From: Methanosarcina barkeri 3
GTDB taxonomy: Archaea; Halobacteriota; Methanosarcinia; Methanosarcinales; Methanosarcinaceae
Length of the DNA stretch: 64,000 nucleotides
Reading direction: 5' to 3'
Assembly: GCF_000970305.1 (NCBI RefSeq)
Contig: NZ_CP009517.1
Coordinates: 496,001 to 560,000 of the forward strand
Below, piece by piece: positions 34,132-43,130 of this stretch (position 1 is the stretch's first letter; each line of letters starts with the position of its first letter). Under the pieces are notes generated by a model that ran no database searches, was not told the DNA's origin, and worked only from the letters and a program-made list of their open reading frames with translations. Both the position numbers and the translations under genes were made by a program.

Positions 34132-36543
34132 TTATACACTATGCGCAGGTGCATAACTGTTTCCAGGATATGACGGTACTACCGGCCTGGGCAGATCAAT
34201 ATCCAGGGCTTCTCTCAAGACCTCTTCAATGGTCTCTACAGGCACGAACTGAAGTTCGTTTCTGGCATCCTCAGGCACATCTTCAAGGTCCCTTTCGTTT
34301 TCTTTTGGCAGGATTACCTTCTTTATACCTGCCCTGTGAGCTGCCAGAACTTTCTCTTTTATGCCTCCGACAGGCAGTACTGCACCGCTCAACGTTATTT
34401 CCCCTGTCATAGCAAGTTTGGGGTCAACAGCTTTTCCGGTTATCAGGGACGTAAGGGCGGTAAAGAGGGTTACGCCTGCTGACGGGCCGTCTTTCGGGGT
34501 TGCACCTGAAGGTACATGGATGTGAATATCACTTGAAGTGAAATCAAAGCTGTTTGCAGTATTTGCAAGCCGTGACCTGACAAGACTCAAAGATATCTTT
34601 GCAGATTCCTTCATCACATCTCCTAGCTGGCCTGTAAGAGTGAGTTTTCCGCTGCCTGGCATAAAAGTACCTTCTATGAAGAGAATATCTCCTCCCACAG
34701 GCGTCCATGCAAGTCCTGTAACCACGCCGGGTACGTTCTCTTTTCTGGCTTCTTCCTGCCTGATTATCTCTTTTCCTAGAATTTCTTTGAGCATGTCAGC
34801 CCTGACCACATAAGGAAGGTCGGCTTTACCTGACACAATCTTCTCGGACACAAACCTTGCAGTCTTGGCAAGCTGTTTTTTAAGTCCTCTGACTCCGGCT
34901 TCGCGGGTGTATTTATCGATGATTACTTTCAGGGCTTCATCTTCAATTTTGAGTTTTTCCGCATCAAGGCCGTGGTCTTCCAGTATGCAGGGCAGCAGAT
35001 GGTCTTTCGCAATTGCAAGTTTCTCATTCTTTGTATAGCCTGAAATCTCAATAGTCTCCATTCTGTCAAGGAGCGGCCAGGGAATACTTGCCAGAGAGTT
35101 GGCTGTAGCTATGAACAGGACATCGGACAGGTCATATGGGATTTCCAGATAGTGGTCTGAGAACGTGCTGTTCTGTTCAGGGTCAAGGACCTCCAGAAGG
35201 GCACTTGCCGGATCTCCCGAATAGGAAGCTGAGAGCTTATCGACCTCATCAAGAATAAATACAGGATTTTTCGTGCCTGCTTTTCTCATACCCTGAATAA
35301 TCCTTCCGGGCAGAGCACCGATATAGGTTCGCCTGTGTCCCCGAATTTCAGCTTCGTCTTTGACGCCTCCGAGGCTGACACGGACATATTTTCTGCCCAG
35401 AGCATCGGCAATACTTTTTCCAAGGCTTGTTTTACCGGTTCCTGGTGGCCCTATCAGGAGCAGAATTGAGCCCTGTTTCTCATGTTTCAATTTCATGACT
35501 GCCAGGTGCTGAATTATTCTCTCTTTGACCTTCTCCAGCCCATTGTGGTTGTTCTCAAGCACCTGACGGGCTTCGGCAATATCTATGCTCTTTTTCTCCT
35601 CGGTTATCCAGGGAAGGTCAAGCAAAAGGTCAAGATAATTCCTTATAACATGGGCTTCAGGATTATGACTTCCTCCGGTTTCGAGTTTCTTCAATTCTGA
35701 AAATGCCTTCTTTTTTACCTCGTCAGGCATAGTTGAGTTTTCAATTTTCTCCCTATATGCAGCGTCGCCTGATGCTGAGTCATCTCCTTCGTTGAGCTCT
35801 TCCTGAATCACTTTGAGTTGCTCACGGAGCATTGCCTCTCTGTTCGACTTGCTTATTTTGTCAGTGACTTTTTTTGCCATTTCGATCTGGAGATTGATAT
35901 TTTCTTTATGCTTTGTCAAAATGTGAAGGAACAGAAGATACCTTTCACGAACCGAGGCAAGCTCAAGGAGTCTTTGCTTTTCGGCAAGTTTCACAGGTAT
36001 GTACGGCATGACAAATCCCATTATCTGGTCAATGGAGTTCATCTTATCGATCGACTTGGTAAACTGTTCGGAGCCCTGGAACCTTGTGCTGATCTCGTGA
36101 ATGGTCTTTTTTACATTCGCCATCAGTTCGGCCTCGTCGTCCTCGTCGAAATCCGGCAGATCATGGACAGGCCTGTAAGTTGTGTAGAACAGCCCATTCT
36201 TCCGATAAAGAGAAACTGCCTCTACCCTTTCGATAGCCTTTGCAATAACGAGATATCCGTCATCAGCAGGCTGTACATATGTAATTTTAAGCAGATTTCC
36301 GGTTCTATACAGACCTTCTTCCGATAGGTCCGAAGCTTTTATGTCGCTCTTCACAGTCAGCCCGACAGCGTTAATGAACTCGGAGTTTTTCATTTCATTA
36401 AGTAGTATTTCGCCAGTAGTTTTGTCAGATATGAGTTTTGTCCGGCTTTGAGGGTAAACCACAATCTCAAAAAGGGGTATAACCAGCATCTCTCTGTTAT
36501 CGTCAGCTTGTTGTGAATACATTGTCATCGTCTCAATTATCAT
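34132..36543 (-). CDS. lon: Lon protease, bacterial-type LonA
   Basis: 803 residues, full length for LonA. The N-terminal substrate-binding domain (MLVIPLFEIVVYPQS) and a long coiled coil (about residues 200-290) precede the AAA+ module: Walker A GPPGTGKTS, Walker B VFILDEVDKL, sensor-1 FIATANS. The protease domain has the Ser in PKDGPSAG and the Lys in GGIKEKVLAA, a complete Ser-Lys dyad. Archaea normally carry membrane-bound LonB; this protein has no membrane helices and so is the cytoplasmic bacterial type that Methanosarcina also has, presumably gained by transfer. The exact start is uncertain (ATG 36543 or an ATG 15 or 21 bases further in). It lies 49 bases behind a marR gene with a palindrome between them, suggesting co-transcription and repression. 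Confidence 0.95.
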   Translation of the reverse strand: MIIETMTMYSQQADDNREMLVIPLFEIVVYPQSRTKLISDKTTGEILLNEMKNSEFINAVGLTVKSDIKASDLSEEGLYRTGNLLKITYVQPADDGYLVIAKAIERVEAVSLYRKNGLFYTTYRPVHDLPDFDEDDEAELMANVKKTIHEISTRFQGSEQFTKSIDKMNSIDQIMGFVMPYIPVKLAEKQRLLELASVRERYLLFLHILTKHKENINLQIEMAKKVTDKISKSNREAMLREQLKVIQEELNEGDDSASGDAAYREKIENSTMPDEVKKKAFSELKKLETGGSHNPEAHVIRNYLDLLLDLPWITEEKKSIDIAEARQVLENNHNGLEKVKERIIQHLAVMKLKHEKQGSILLLIGPPGTGKTSLGKSIADALGRKYVRVSLGGVKDEAEIRGHRRTYIGALPGRIIQGMRKAGTKNPVFILDEVDKLSASYSGDPASALLEVLDPEQNSTFSDHYLEIPYDLSDVLFIATANSLASIPWPLLDRMETIEISGYTKNEKLAIAKDHLLPCILEDHGLDAEKLKIEDEALKVIIDKYTREAGVRGLKKQLAKTARFVSEKIVSGKADLPYVVRADMLKEILGKEIIRQEEARKENVPGVVTGLAWTPVGGDILFIEGTFMPGSGKLTLTGQLGDVMKESAKISLSLVRSRLANTANSFDFTSSDIHIHVPSGATPKDGPSAGVTLFTALTSLITGKAVDPKLAMTGEITLSGAVLPVGGIKEKVLAAHRAGIKKVILPKENERDLEDVPEDARNELQFVPVETIEEVLREALDIDLPRPVVPSYPGNSYAPAHSV

Positions 36544-36552
36544 CTCAAATAT

Positions 36553-36571
36553 TTAGTTTAATTTAACCTAA
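36553..36571. promoter_or_regulatory. Palindrome between marR and lon, possible operator
   Basis: TTAGTTTA-ATT-TAACCTAA: 8-bp arms with one mismatch, placed just before the lon start. It shares the TTAG..CTAA ends with the palindrome upstream of marR (37033-37047). Confidence 0.45.
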
Positions 36572-36592
36572 CTATTTTTGTAAACAAAAAAA

Positions 36593-37012
36593 TTACCTTA
36601 CTTTTCTAAGGATTTCTATAAGTGTATCGAGCTCTTTCTCATTCAGTGAGTTCGCCATTCTTTCAATAACCTTCAATAAAGCGGTCTCTTCGGCACGGGC
36701 TAACATTTGCCCTTTTTCTGTCAGACGAATGTAAAAAATTCTGCCATCATCCTGACACTTCTCCCTGTATACACACTCCATTTTGATGAATTTATTAATC
36801 ATCTCGGTGATGGTAGGCTTTGAATTGCTGGTAATTCTGGCAAGCTTACTGAATGTTACCTCCCCACATTCGTCAATGACTTTCAGGTATCCGATCTGCT
36901 TGAGAGTAATATCCGATAGTCCGCATTCAGAGAAGATCTGACAGGAGCATTCGCTTCTGATTTTGATCAGGTTTTCAAAAACTATGAACAAACGCTCTTT
37001 TTTCTCCATCAT
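36593..37012 (-). CDS. MarR-family transcriptional regulator
   Basis: 139 residues. A winged helix-turn-helix of MarR type: DITLKQIGYLKVIDECGEVTFSKLA gives helices 2-3, ITSNSKPTITEMINKFIKMECV is the recognition helix, and REKCQDDGRIFYIRLTEKGQ the wing with its DxR motif. The first and last helices form the dimer interface. Cysteines at CSCQIFSEC near the N-terminus could serve redox sensing, but this is a guess. It precedes lon by 49 bases on the same strand and has a palindrome on its own upstream side, so autoregulation and control of lon are likely. Start is ATG 37012 or the next codon, also ATG. Confidence 0.92.
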   Translation of the reverse strand: MMEKKERLFIVFENLIKIRSECSCQIFSECGLSDITLKQIGYLKVIDECGEVTFSKLARITSNSKPTITEMINKFIKMECVYREKCQDDGRIFYIRLTEKGQMLARAEETALLKVIERMANSLNEKELDTLIEILRKVR

Positions 37013-37032
37013 ATCTTGATCTGTTCTGTTAG

Positions 37033-37047
37033 TTAGGCTTTTCCTAA
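37033..37047. promoter_or_regulatory. Palindrome TTAGG-CTTTT-CCTAA upstream of marR
   Basis: Perfect 5-bp arms around a 5-base centre, 21 bases before the marR ATG; flanking bases (AGTTAGG, CCTAATTA) partly extend the symmetry. Typical size and position for a MarR autoregulatory site; similar half-sites recur before lon. Confidence 0.5.
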
Positions 37048-37209
37048 TTAAATAGTTTTTGGTTGGATAACCTTTGTTTCAGGTTTCTGCTGTAATTCTC
37101 CTGGTTGAATGCTCAGCTTTTGCTTTCTTAAACGAAATCAGAAAAAAGTTAATACAAAGTGGAGTAGCGATATTTTTTCACTCGTTACAGCTAAAAAGTT
37201 ATTTATTCT

Positions 37210-37791
37210 TTACCCTTCAATATAGTCAGGACTTACAACCAAAACTTTCTCATTCATTTCAAGTTCGTTTTTTATTTTGACTGCCTCGTCTTTCAAGATA
37301 TAATCCTTTCCCAATATCCAATCCTTTGATCCGTCTCCAAAGCGGACAAGACATAAAACAGATTTTTTTACCTGAAGATTATTATCTTCCATAATCTCAA
37401 GGAAATTTTCATCCTGTATAGCTTGTTTAGTTACTGTGATTATGTAATAATCTCCTTTCTTAAAATCAGAGAATATAGGATCAGTCCAATTTTCCTTTTT
37501 CCTTAATTCGTCTCTTACATTGACTATTTTATCTTCATTTACCACTATATAGTATCTACTTGACATAATGTCAGAATTGTAATCTATGCTATAGTTTATG
37601 GGCATATTGGAATTTTTAAGAATACTTTTAACTTCCTGCTCAGTAGTCCCATCTTCAAATTCGATGAGAAAGCCACCTACCTGCGGTTTATGAGCCACAG
37701 TTTCCTTATTAGCTGATGTTTTTATAAATATCCCCAAAAGAACTACAAGACCTAGAAAAAGAGTTAAAATGATCACTAACTTTTTATCCAT
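37210..37791 (-). CDS. UPF0228 family exported protein
   Basis: 193 residues from ATG 37791 (an in-frame TTG three codons earlier is less likely). An N-terminal hydrophobic helix, KLVIILTLFLGLVVLLGIFI, acts as signal or anchor. The body, with GGFLIEFEDGTTEQEVKSIL, YYIVVNEDKIVNVRDELRK and the ending NELEMNEKVLVVSPDYIEG, resembles the UPF0228 family, known essentially only from Methanosarcina, where several paralogues occur. Function is unknown; the fold looks like repeated alpha/beta units reminiscent of peptidase-inhibitor propeptides, which I cannot confirm. It follows the GDYXXLXY gene on the same strand by about 130 bases. Confidence 0.8.
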   Translation of the reverse strand: MDKKLVIILTLFLGLVVLLGIFIKTSANKETVAHKPQVGGFLIEFEDGTTEQEVKSILKNSNMPINYSIDYNSDIMSSRYYIVVNEDKIVNVRDELRKKENWTDPIFSDFKKGDYYIITVTKQAIQDENFLEIMEDNNLQVKKSVLCLVRFGDGSKDWILGKDYILKDEAVKIKNELEMNEKVLVVSPDYIEG

Positions 37792-37925
37792 ATTAACCAA
37801 CCACTTAAAAAGATAAGGAGCTTTAGCCCTTCACATGATGTATATACGGTTAATTTCTCGATCCAGCCTTTCCATAGTAAAAAACCGGATCTAACTTTTC
37901 CAAGACTTTTTTGAAAAAGCTTGCT

Positions 37926-38498
37926 TTAAAACTCAGTCTCCTTTCCGTCAATCAATAAACTCTTAATTACGGTGTTTCCGTATTTGTCAATGATAATTTT
38001 TGCATCAACTTCTGTTTTCCCGGTCCTTTGTGCCTTTTCTATCTCCATTCCCTTGCCTTCGGGAACAAAATAACTTTCAATGCCGTAGTCGACCCGAAGC
38101 TCCTTAATGGTTTCTTCTGTCGTAACACCTGATTCGTCGGTTTCCCAGTCGTATAGAATATCTTTTACCTTGCCTTTGATGTAAAGTCCGTCCTCAGGTG
38201 GAGTAGTATAAATTTTTTTAGGTACGCCGTATCCGTTTTTCAGTTCAAGTGCCAGATATACTGGTTCGTCATTATAAAAGTAAGATTCTTCAGATGGAAG
38301 CTTTTCCATATTCAGGTTGCTGATTTCGTAGTTAAGGGTCACGTAGTCTCCCCTGAAAAGGTCTTTTGGGTCTACTGGTAAGGTTTTGAGCAGAACCTCA
38401 GTGCCGGTCCTGAGAGTATACTCCTTATAAGCAATAAAGCCTGAAAAAATCAGGAGCCAGAAAACTATGGTAAGGTAAAGGATTTTTTTCTGGTTCAT
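37926..38498 (-). CDS. GDYXXLXY-family membrane-anchored protein
   Basis: 190 residues. One N-terminal membrane helix (ILYLTIVFWLLIFSGFIAY) and then the signature FRGDYVTLNYEIS, which contains the GDYxxLxY motif that names the family. The remainder is beta-rich with a later GLYIKGKVKDI segment. In many bacteria and methanogens such genes lie next to DUF2157/DUF4401 membrane-protein genes, as here: the DUF2157 gene ends 67 bases upstream on the same strand. Function unknown; presumably the two form a membrane complex. Confidence 0.88.
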   Translation of the reverse strand: MNQKKILYLTIVFWLLIFSGFIAYKEYTLRTGTEVLLKTLPVDPKDLFRGDYVTLNYEISNLNMEKLPSEESYFYNDEPVYLALELKNGYGVPKKIYTTPPEDGLYIKGKVKDILYDWETDESGVTTEETIKELRVDYGIESYFVPEGKGMEIEKAQRTGKTEVDAKIIIDKYGNTVIKSLLIDGKETEF

Positions 38499-38565
38499 TT
38501 GCAGCCTCTCCCTGTTTCTGGAAGGTTCGTGGGTTCAAAGCTTCTGGTTATAAGAGTGCAGTTTT

Positions 38566-39717
38566 TCATTGTCCCGCTCCTGCAAACTGAGCTTTTAATT
38601 CTCTTCTTTTCCTTTCCAGTACCACACTTAACGTCAGCAGAATAAGGCCCCCAATCATGAAAAAGAACGATCTTGGAAGAAGGTCCCAGAAAAAATCGAA
38701 ATATCTTGCAATAATCAAGGGTACAAACCAGAACATTGCAGTATTAACTATCCCGATATCTTCTGTGCTGTACCCTGCATAGAGGAGCAGAACCAGAAGC
38801 CCGAGGAAAACAAGATTAAAAAAGCCCGCACAGGCCTCTTCTGACACCTGAGTGTTTGCAGCTATCAGAGTAAATCCTGCCATCAAAAATGAGATTACGG
38901 CCATGCTCGTATCTGTCTGGAAACCTGCAAGCTTTGATCGAAGTGATTTAGAAAGCAAGACTACCAGAAAAAGAATTCCCAGGAAAGCGTAAATAACCGG
39001 AACAATTTCTTCATTTTTTGATTCCCATAACCCGAAGGTGTACATGAACAGTGCAAGGAGTACAGCTTGCAGTCCCATGAACTTAAAAATTGGTGCAGCA
39101 TATTTCGCTTTTGCTGATAGCTCATGCAAAGTTCCTGCAAAATAAAGGGCAATACCTGAGATAAGGTAGAGGTCTAGAAAATTTATCAATTCACCGAAAC
39201 TATTTCTTTCGCTGTACAGAAGGCCTACCCATATGTAAAAAAGCAAAGAACAAAGCCCGGCAACCGCAATAGACCTGTAACCGTATATAAGTGGAGAAAC
39301 TCCAAAAAGCCATATCAAGACAAGGGTGCTATTATTAGCGTTGCTGTTGTAAATCTGGGCAATTAAGAAGAGGCTTGCTCCAAAAAACAGAGCTGAGAGG
39401 AAAAGCAGAGCAGAACCCAGCCTCGGATATTTCTGGTTTTCATATTTCAAGTGATAACCAGTATAATGTATGCTTAGAGTGCTTCCTGCAAGCAGCAGAA
39501 TCTTTACAGTATCTCCGATTTTCTCCCAGTTGGAAGCTACAAAGAGTATGGCACCAATCCCGATTAAAATCGCCCCTATGGTTGAGAAGGCAATAATTTG
39601 TTTTTTTGACCTGTGTTCTGTTTTATATTCCTCAATGTCCGCCCTCATTTTCTCAGCCTGGGCGTGAGTAATCGTGCCTTCTTCCAGCCATTTTTGGATC
39701 AGATCCTGGTCAAACAT
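38566..39717 (-). CDS. DUF2157 multi-pass membrane protein
   Basis: 383 residues. The soluble N-terminus MFDQDLIQKWLEEGTITHAQAEKM is the DUF2157 signature (a short helical region with a W..EG.IT pattern). It is followed by about ten hydrophobic helices, beginning IIAFSTIGAILIGIGAILFVASNW. The C-terminus is short and basic. Function is not known. It is transcribed toward the GDYXXLXY gene 67 bases downstream, an association seen in many genomes, so the two proteins probably work together. Confidence 0.9.
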   Translation of the reverse strand: MFDQDLIQKWLEEGTITHAQAEKMRADIEEYKTEHRSKKQIIAFSTIGAILIGIGAILFVASNWEKIGDTVKILLLAGSTLSIHYTGYHLKYENQKYPRLGSALLFLSALFFGASLFLIAQIYNSNANNSTLVLIWLFGVSPLIYGYRSIAVAGLCSLLFYIWVGLLYSERNSFGELINFLDLYLISGIALYFAGTLHELSAKAKYAAPIFKFMGLQAVLLALFMYTFGLWESKNEEIVPVIYAFLGILFLVVLLSKSLRSKLAGFQTDTSMAVISFLMAGFTLIAANTQVSEEACAGFFNLVFLGLLVLLLYAGYSTEDIGIVNTAMFWFVPLIIARYFDFFWDLLPRSFFFMIGGLILLTLSVVLERKRRELKAQFAGAGQ

Positions 39718-40277
39718 ACACTAATTCTATTAATGTGACTATATAAATAATTTTAGATTGATTATGACATAATTTTTTCTCTTTGTCCGGAAGCTTACCA
39801 GATGAAACTACTCTATTATGTAGTGTAGCATCTAATATTCTGAAATTTTTCAAGATTTTGAACCGGCAGAAACACCACTAGGTCATGTGCCCAAAAAGCA
39901 AATCTGGAAAAGCGGACATGCAGTAGAAACATTAGAAACATATTACATCAAAAAGAAAGGATGTAAAGAGAATTGATAAATTATTGATAAATTATTGATA
40001 AATTATTGATAAATTATTAATAAATGTAAATGAAGCAACCTGCGCCTTCTTTTCTCAGACATTTTTCTCTGTTCTGCATTAACGGTATGGAGATTTAAAC
40101 GAAACCAAAAAGAGACGAAGGTTCATTCCTCTCTTACTTAAACTCATGAGATTCATAATTCTTTACGCTCATCATGTAATAAAGCCGGAAAGTAATACAG
40201 AACATCCACAGGACATCCGCATAAAGTTTGTCTTTAAAAGGTAAACTCTTTATAGGTTAGAACTAAAATAATTTATA
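39718..40277. other. Gap with coding remnant (39836-39976) and an 11-bp repeat (39973-40020)
   Basis: From 39836 to 39976 a plus-strand frame lacking a start codon reads SEIFQDFEPAETPLGHV, then KKQIWKSGHAVETLETYY to a stop; it looks like the tail of a lost gene, family not recognised. The stop overlaps four or five copies of TTGATAAATTA (39973-40020). TATA-like TCTTTATAGG at 40249-40258 lies 20-30 bases before the next gene's ATG. Confidence 0.4.
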
Positions 40278-41849
40278 ATGTCCCAGGCCGTCAGAAAACC
40301 CAAGTCTCTCTCAGTTCTGTTTTTTCTTATAACACTTATTGCTTTTTCCATTTTTCCATCCCCTGCCTCCGGGCTCACCGAGGTGGAAGTAAATCCTGTT
40401 AACACACCTCAGGGTGCGGTCGTACTGATCGTAGATGGCCTGAGTGCACCTTTTATCTATCCGGAACTTACACCGCATGCACTCGATGGCACACCTCTTG
40501 AGAAAGCCAAACTTAAAAATCTCCCTATAATCAGTAAAGAAAGTGCCAGAATTCTGGAACTTCGTGCCCCTCAAACCTTTACCGAAGGAGGACATTCGGT
40601 CCTTGTCACGGGAAATCCGGGTGCAGACAGTGAACTTGTAAGCTTTAAAGATGCCACTATTTTCGATATGCTACACAAGGAAGGTTATCTTTGTATTGCA
40701 GCTATGGAAAGAGGGGACTCTTGGTCGATTCGTGCCGAGCAGGATGCCATTCTCAGAGATGAAAATAACTCAATAAGTAATATGAAAATTGTCCTTGAGC
40801 AACCCGAACCTTCTTCTGATAATCCTGAGGTACCGGAAGGACTCTTACAGGTTATGAAAAAGACAGCTGATAAAGCACCAGGATATATCAAATCCAAAGA
40901 GACCCGTGAAAAGTACAGCGGATACAACCGATGGGGAGTAGAAACTGCATGCAGTATTGTTGAATATATGGCAAAAAACAGACCGGAGCAAAAATACCTG
41001 CTCACTATCAATGTAGGCGCTGTAGATTCAAGCGGACACCACCGGGATAATTATGGGTATGTGGACTGCATCGAATGTCTTGATACCGATATTTCCCCAC
41101 TTTATGAACTCTGCAAGAAAAATAACCTTGCCTTTTTGCTGACAGCAGACCATGGAATGGGTTTTTCCAAAGATGATTCCAAAGGTGGGCACCAATCCGA
41201 AAAATTTACGGAAACCGATGAAGCACAACTCGTTCCTCTTATAGTGCATGCCCAGGATGTTGAAAGCGGAATTATCAAGGGAAAGCATGGCCAGGAAGAC
41301 TTTGCCCCTACACTGCTTGGAATTCTTGATATTCCGGACCACCCAAGGTTTGCAGAAGGAAAACAGATCCTTCTGACAGGCCATGTAAACCTGAAGGTGG
41401 AACTCCCTGAAAAGGGCTCTATAGAACTCAGGAAGAATGTAAATGGAAAGGACGGGGACGTGAAAGAAGGAAACGTGAAGGAAGGAAATATTGTAACTTC
41501 CCTGCAACATGATGACGAGTTTCTCTTCCTGGGGCTTGAACCGGAAAGTAGCTATACGGTCAGGGCTTCTCTTGATTCCGGAAATAGCCTTGAAGAAGAG
41601 GAAAAAAAGCTCACTCTTGAAACCGACTCGGTGTTGAAATTCACTGAAAAAGGACAGCAAATCGAAGAAAGTAGTGAAGATAATCCGGAATCAAGTTCAG
41701 GTTCGGGAAAAAACTCTACTGCCAGTTTCCTGAAAAAGGAATCCGGAAAATCCAGTTCGAACTTAACGCGTCTGATAGGATATCTTGTGATAGGACTGGT
41801 AAATCTTGCCGGAATTGTAATTATTGCAAAAATCCTGAAAAAGGGCTGA
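40278..41849 (+). CDS. Exported alkaline-phosphatase-superfamily protein, membrane-anchored
   Basis: 523 residues. Signal peptide about 12-32 (VLFFLITLIAFSIFPSPASG). The AP-superfamily metal sites are visible: Asp in VVLIVDGLS, likely nucleophile region FTEGGHSVLVTG, Asp and His in VGAVDSSGHHRD, DH in LLTADHGMG, and His in KGGHQSEKF. These resemble the phosphoglycerate-mutase/sulfatase branch rather than classical PhoA. After the enzyme domain (about 40-365) a beta-rich tail, a Ser/Glu/Lys-rich linker with a short VKEGN repeat, and one C-terminal helix (LIGYLVIGLVNLAGIVIIA) follow, so the enzyme faces outward, held at the C-terminus. The substrate is unknown. No ribosome site is seen, and the TATA box is very close, so the mRNA may be nearly leaderless. 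Confidence 0.88.
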   Translation: MSQAVRKPKSLSVLFFLITLIAFSIFPSPASGLTEVEVNPVNTPQGAVVLIVDGLSAPFIYPELTPHALDGTPLEKAKLKNLPIISKESARILELRAPQTFTEGGHSVLVTGNPGADSELVSFKDATIFDMLHKEGYLCIAAMERGDSWSIRAEQDAILRDENNSISNMKIVLEQPEPSSDNPEVPEGLLQVMKKTADKAPGYIKSKETREKYSGYNRWGVETACSIVEYMAKNRPEQKYLLTINVGAVDSSGHHRDNYGYVDCIECLDTDISPLYELCKKNNLAFLLTADHGMGFSKDDSKGGHQSEKFTETDEAQLVPLIVHAQDVESGIIKGKHGQEDFAPTLLGILDIPDHPRFAEGKQILLTGHVNLKVELPEKGSIELRKNVNGKDGDVKEGNVKEGNIVTSLQHDDEFLFLGLEPESSYTVRASLDSGNSLEEEEKKLTLETDSVLKFTEKGQQIEESSEDNPESSSGSGKNSTASFLKKESGKSSSNLTRLIGYLVIGLVNLAGIVIIAKILKKG

Positions 41850-41906
41850 AGAGATATCTACTATGCCTTTCCTGTGTTGTTTCTACTTTTTCGCTCAAGC
41901 CTTTTT

Positions 41907-42185
41907 TCAAAAGGCTTGGTCAACATTTCCAAGGGCTTCCTTAAAAGTAACATCGACATTTTCCACATGAGCAAACATGGGCCCTTTCCTGAGTTCACTT
42001 ATATAGAGCTCCACAGCTTCAGGTCTGCCTTCTGCAATGATAAAAACCCTGCCGTCTCTTAAATTTTTGGGGTTAGATTCTACGCCCAGACGTTCGGCAG
42101 CATTTCTTGCAAATCTTCGAAAACCTACGCCCTGTACCCTTCCTGATACAAGGATTTCCGCCCGTACAGTTTCTTCAGAGGTCAC
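41907..42185 (-). CDS. acyP: Acylphosphatase
   Basis: 92 residues, the usual size. The phosphate-binding loop SGRVQGVGFRRF with the catalytic Arg is intact, and NLRDGRVFIIAEG supplies the catalytic Asn and the NxxDGxV signature. It hydrolyses acyl phosphates such as acetyl phosphate or carbamoyl phosphate. The start appears to be GTG at 42185; no strong ribosome site is visible. Lone gene, convergent with the phosphatase gene. Confidence 0.95.
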   Translation of the reverse strand: MTSEETVRAEILVSGRVQGVGFRRFARNAAERLGVESNPKNLRDGRVFIIAEGRPEAVELYISELRKGPMFAHVENVDVTFKEALGNVDQAF

Positions 42186-43130
42186 AAATGGCTATTTTGA
42201 ATAACCCTGATTTATAGTTATGGTTGTTTATGGTGGGGAAGTTCGGAGGGAAGCGATTTTTGGAATAAAGGAAAAGTTTGACTAATAAACAAGAAAAATA
42301 AGGAAATTCGCTGTCCATTTTTAAAACGATGTTTGAATCTGTTAGAGTACAGTAAAGAAACTATTTTTAACCAAGTATAGAGTCACTGGGTAAGTTGTAT
42401 GGATTCAAAAGAAGTTTTCAGTGTAGATATGCTTCATTGCTTGCAGCAGAGTGCGCCAGTGAAGCTTTGATTATCTGTTCTGAAATAAATTTTCTAAGAG
42501 ATTTTAGAATACTATCTGTAATAACCTTGTATGCTTCAAAGGTTATGTTAAAGATCTGACTCTTATGCACTAACCTGATTCGAGTGTTTGACTGAAAAAA
42601 GATGGTTTGAAAGGAGTACTATTTTGGATAGTTGATTAAGTTGGATGGTTGGATTTATGAATGATTTTTGGGTGCGATGATGGGTGTGAAGATGGGTATG
42701 AAGATGGGTATGAAGATGGGTGTGAAGATGGGTATGAAGATGGGTATGAAGATGGGTATGAAGATGGGTATGAAGATGGGTATGAAGATGGGTATGAAGA
42801 TGGGTATGAAGATGGGTATGAAGATGGGTATGAAGATGGGTATGAAGATGCCTTCGTTAATACTAATGTCGTCGAGTACTCTATGGAGCCTATAATAATT
42901 CTAGAAAGAAGGTATTTTGATTTCTAATAAGGGAATTCTAGTAAGATAAAAGAGATAATATTGGTTGCCCTGTAAACTGGTATCGAAATAAGATCAATTA
43001 CATTCGTATAATTCGGGAGAGGGTACGGCATCCTAATTAGTATCAACCAAGTTCAGCCTGGGCCATAAATAGTTATCTATTGTAAAAAGATATATAAATA
43101 ACCCCGCTAAAATTCTATGAGGTGTTTAGA
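42186..43130. other. Long gap with a 12-bp minisatellite
   Basis: Apart from the 42679-42846 repeat I find no gene. TATA-like GATATATAAATAACC at 43089-43103 lies about 30 bases before the DUF1614 start. Confidence 0.55.
42679..42846. repeat. 12-bp minisatellite, 14 copies
   Basis: Unit GATGGGTATGAA, with two copies carrying TGTGAA. Because the unit is a multiple of three, two plus-strand frames stay open through it (reading YEDG or GMKM repeats), but neither has a gene-like start, ribosome site or non-repeat body, so I regard it as non-coding. Confidence 0.95.

Noticed and set aside
42661-42927. Open frame coding for a YEDG-repeat protein
   Set aside because: The frame exists only because the repeat unit is 12 bases; another frame stays open as well, there is no ribosome site and no non-repeat body.
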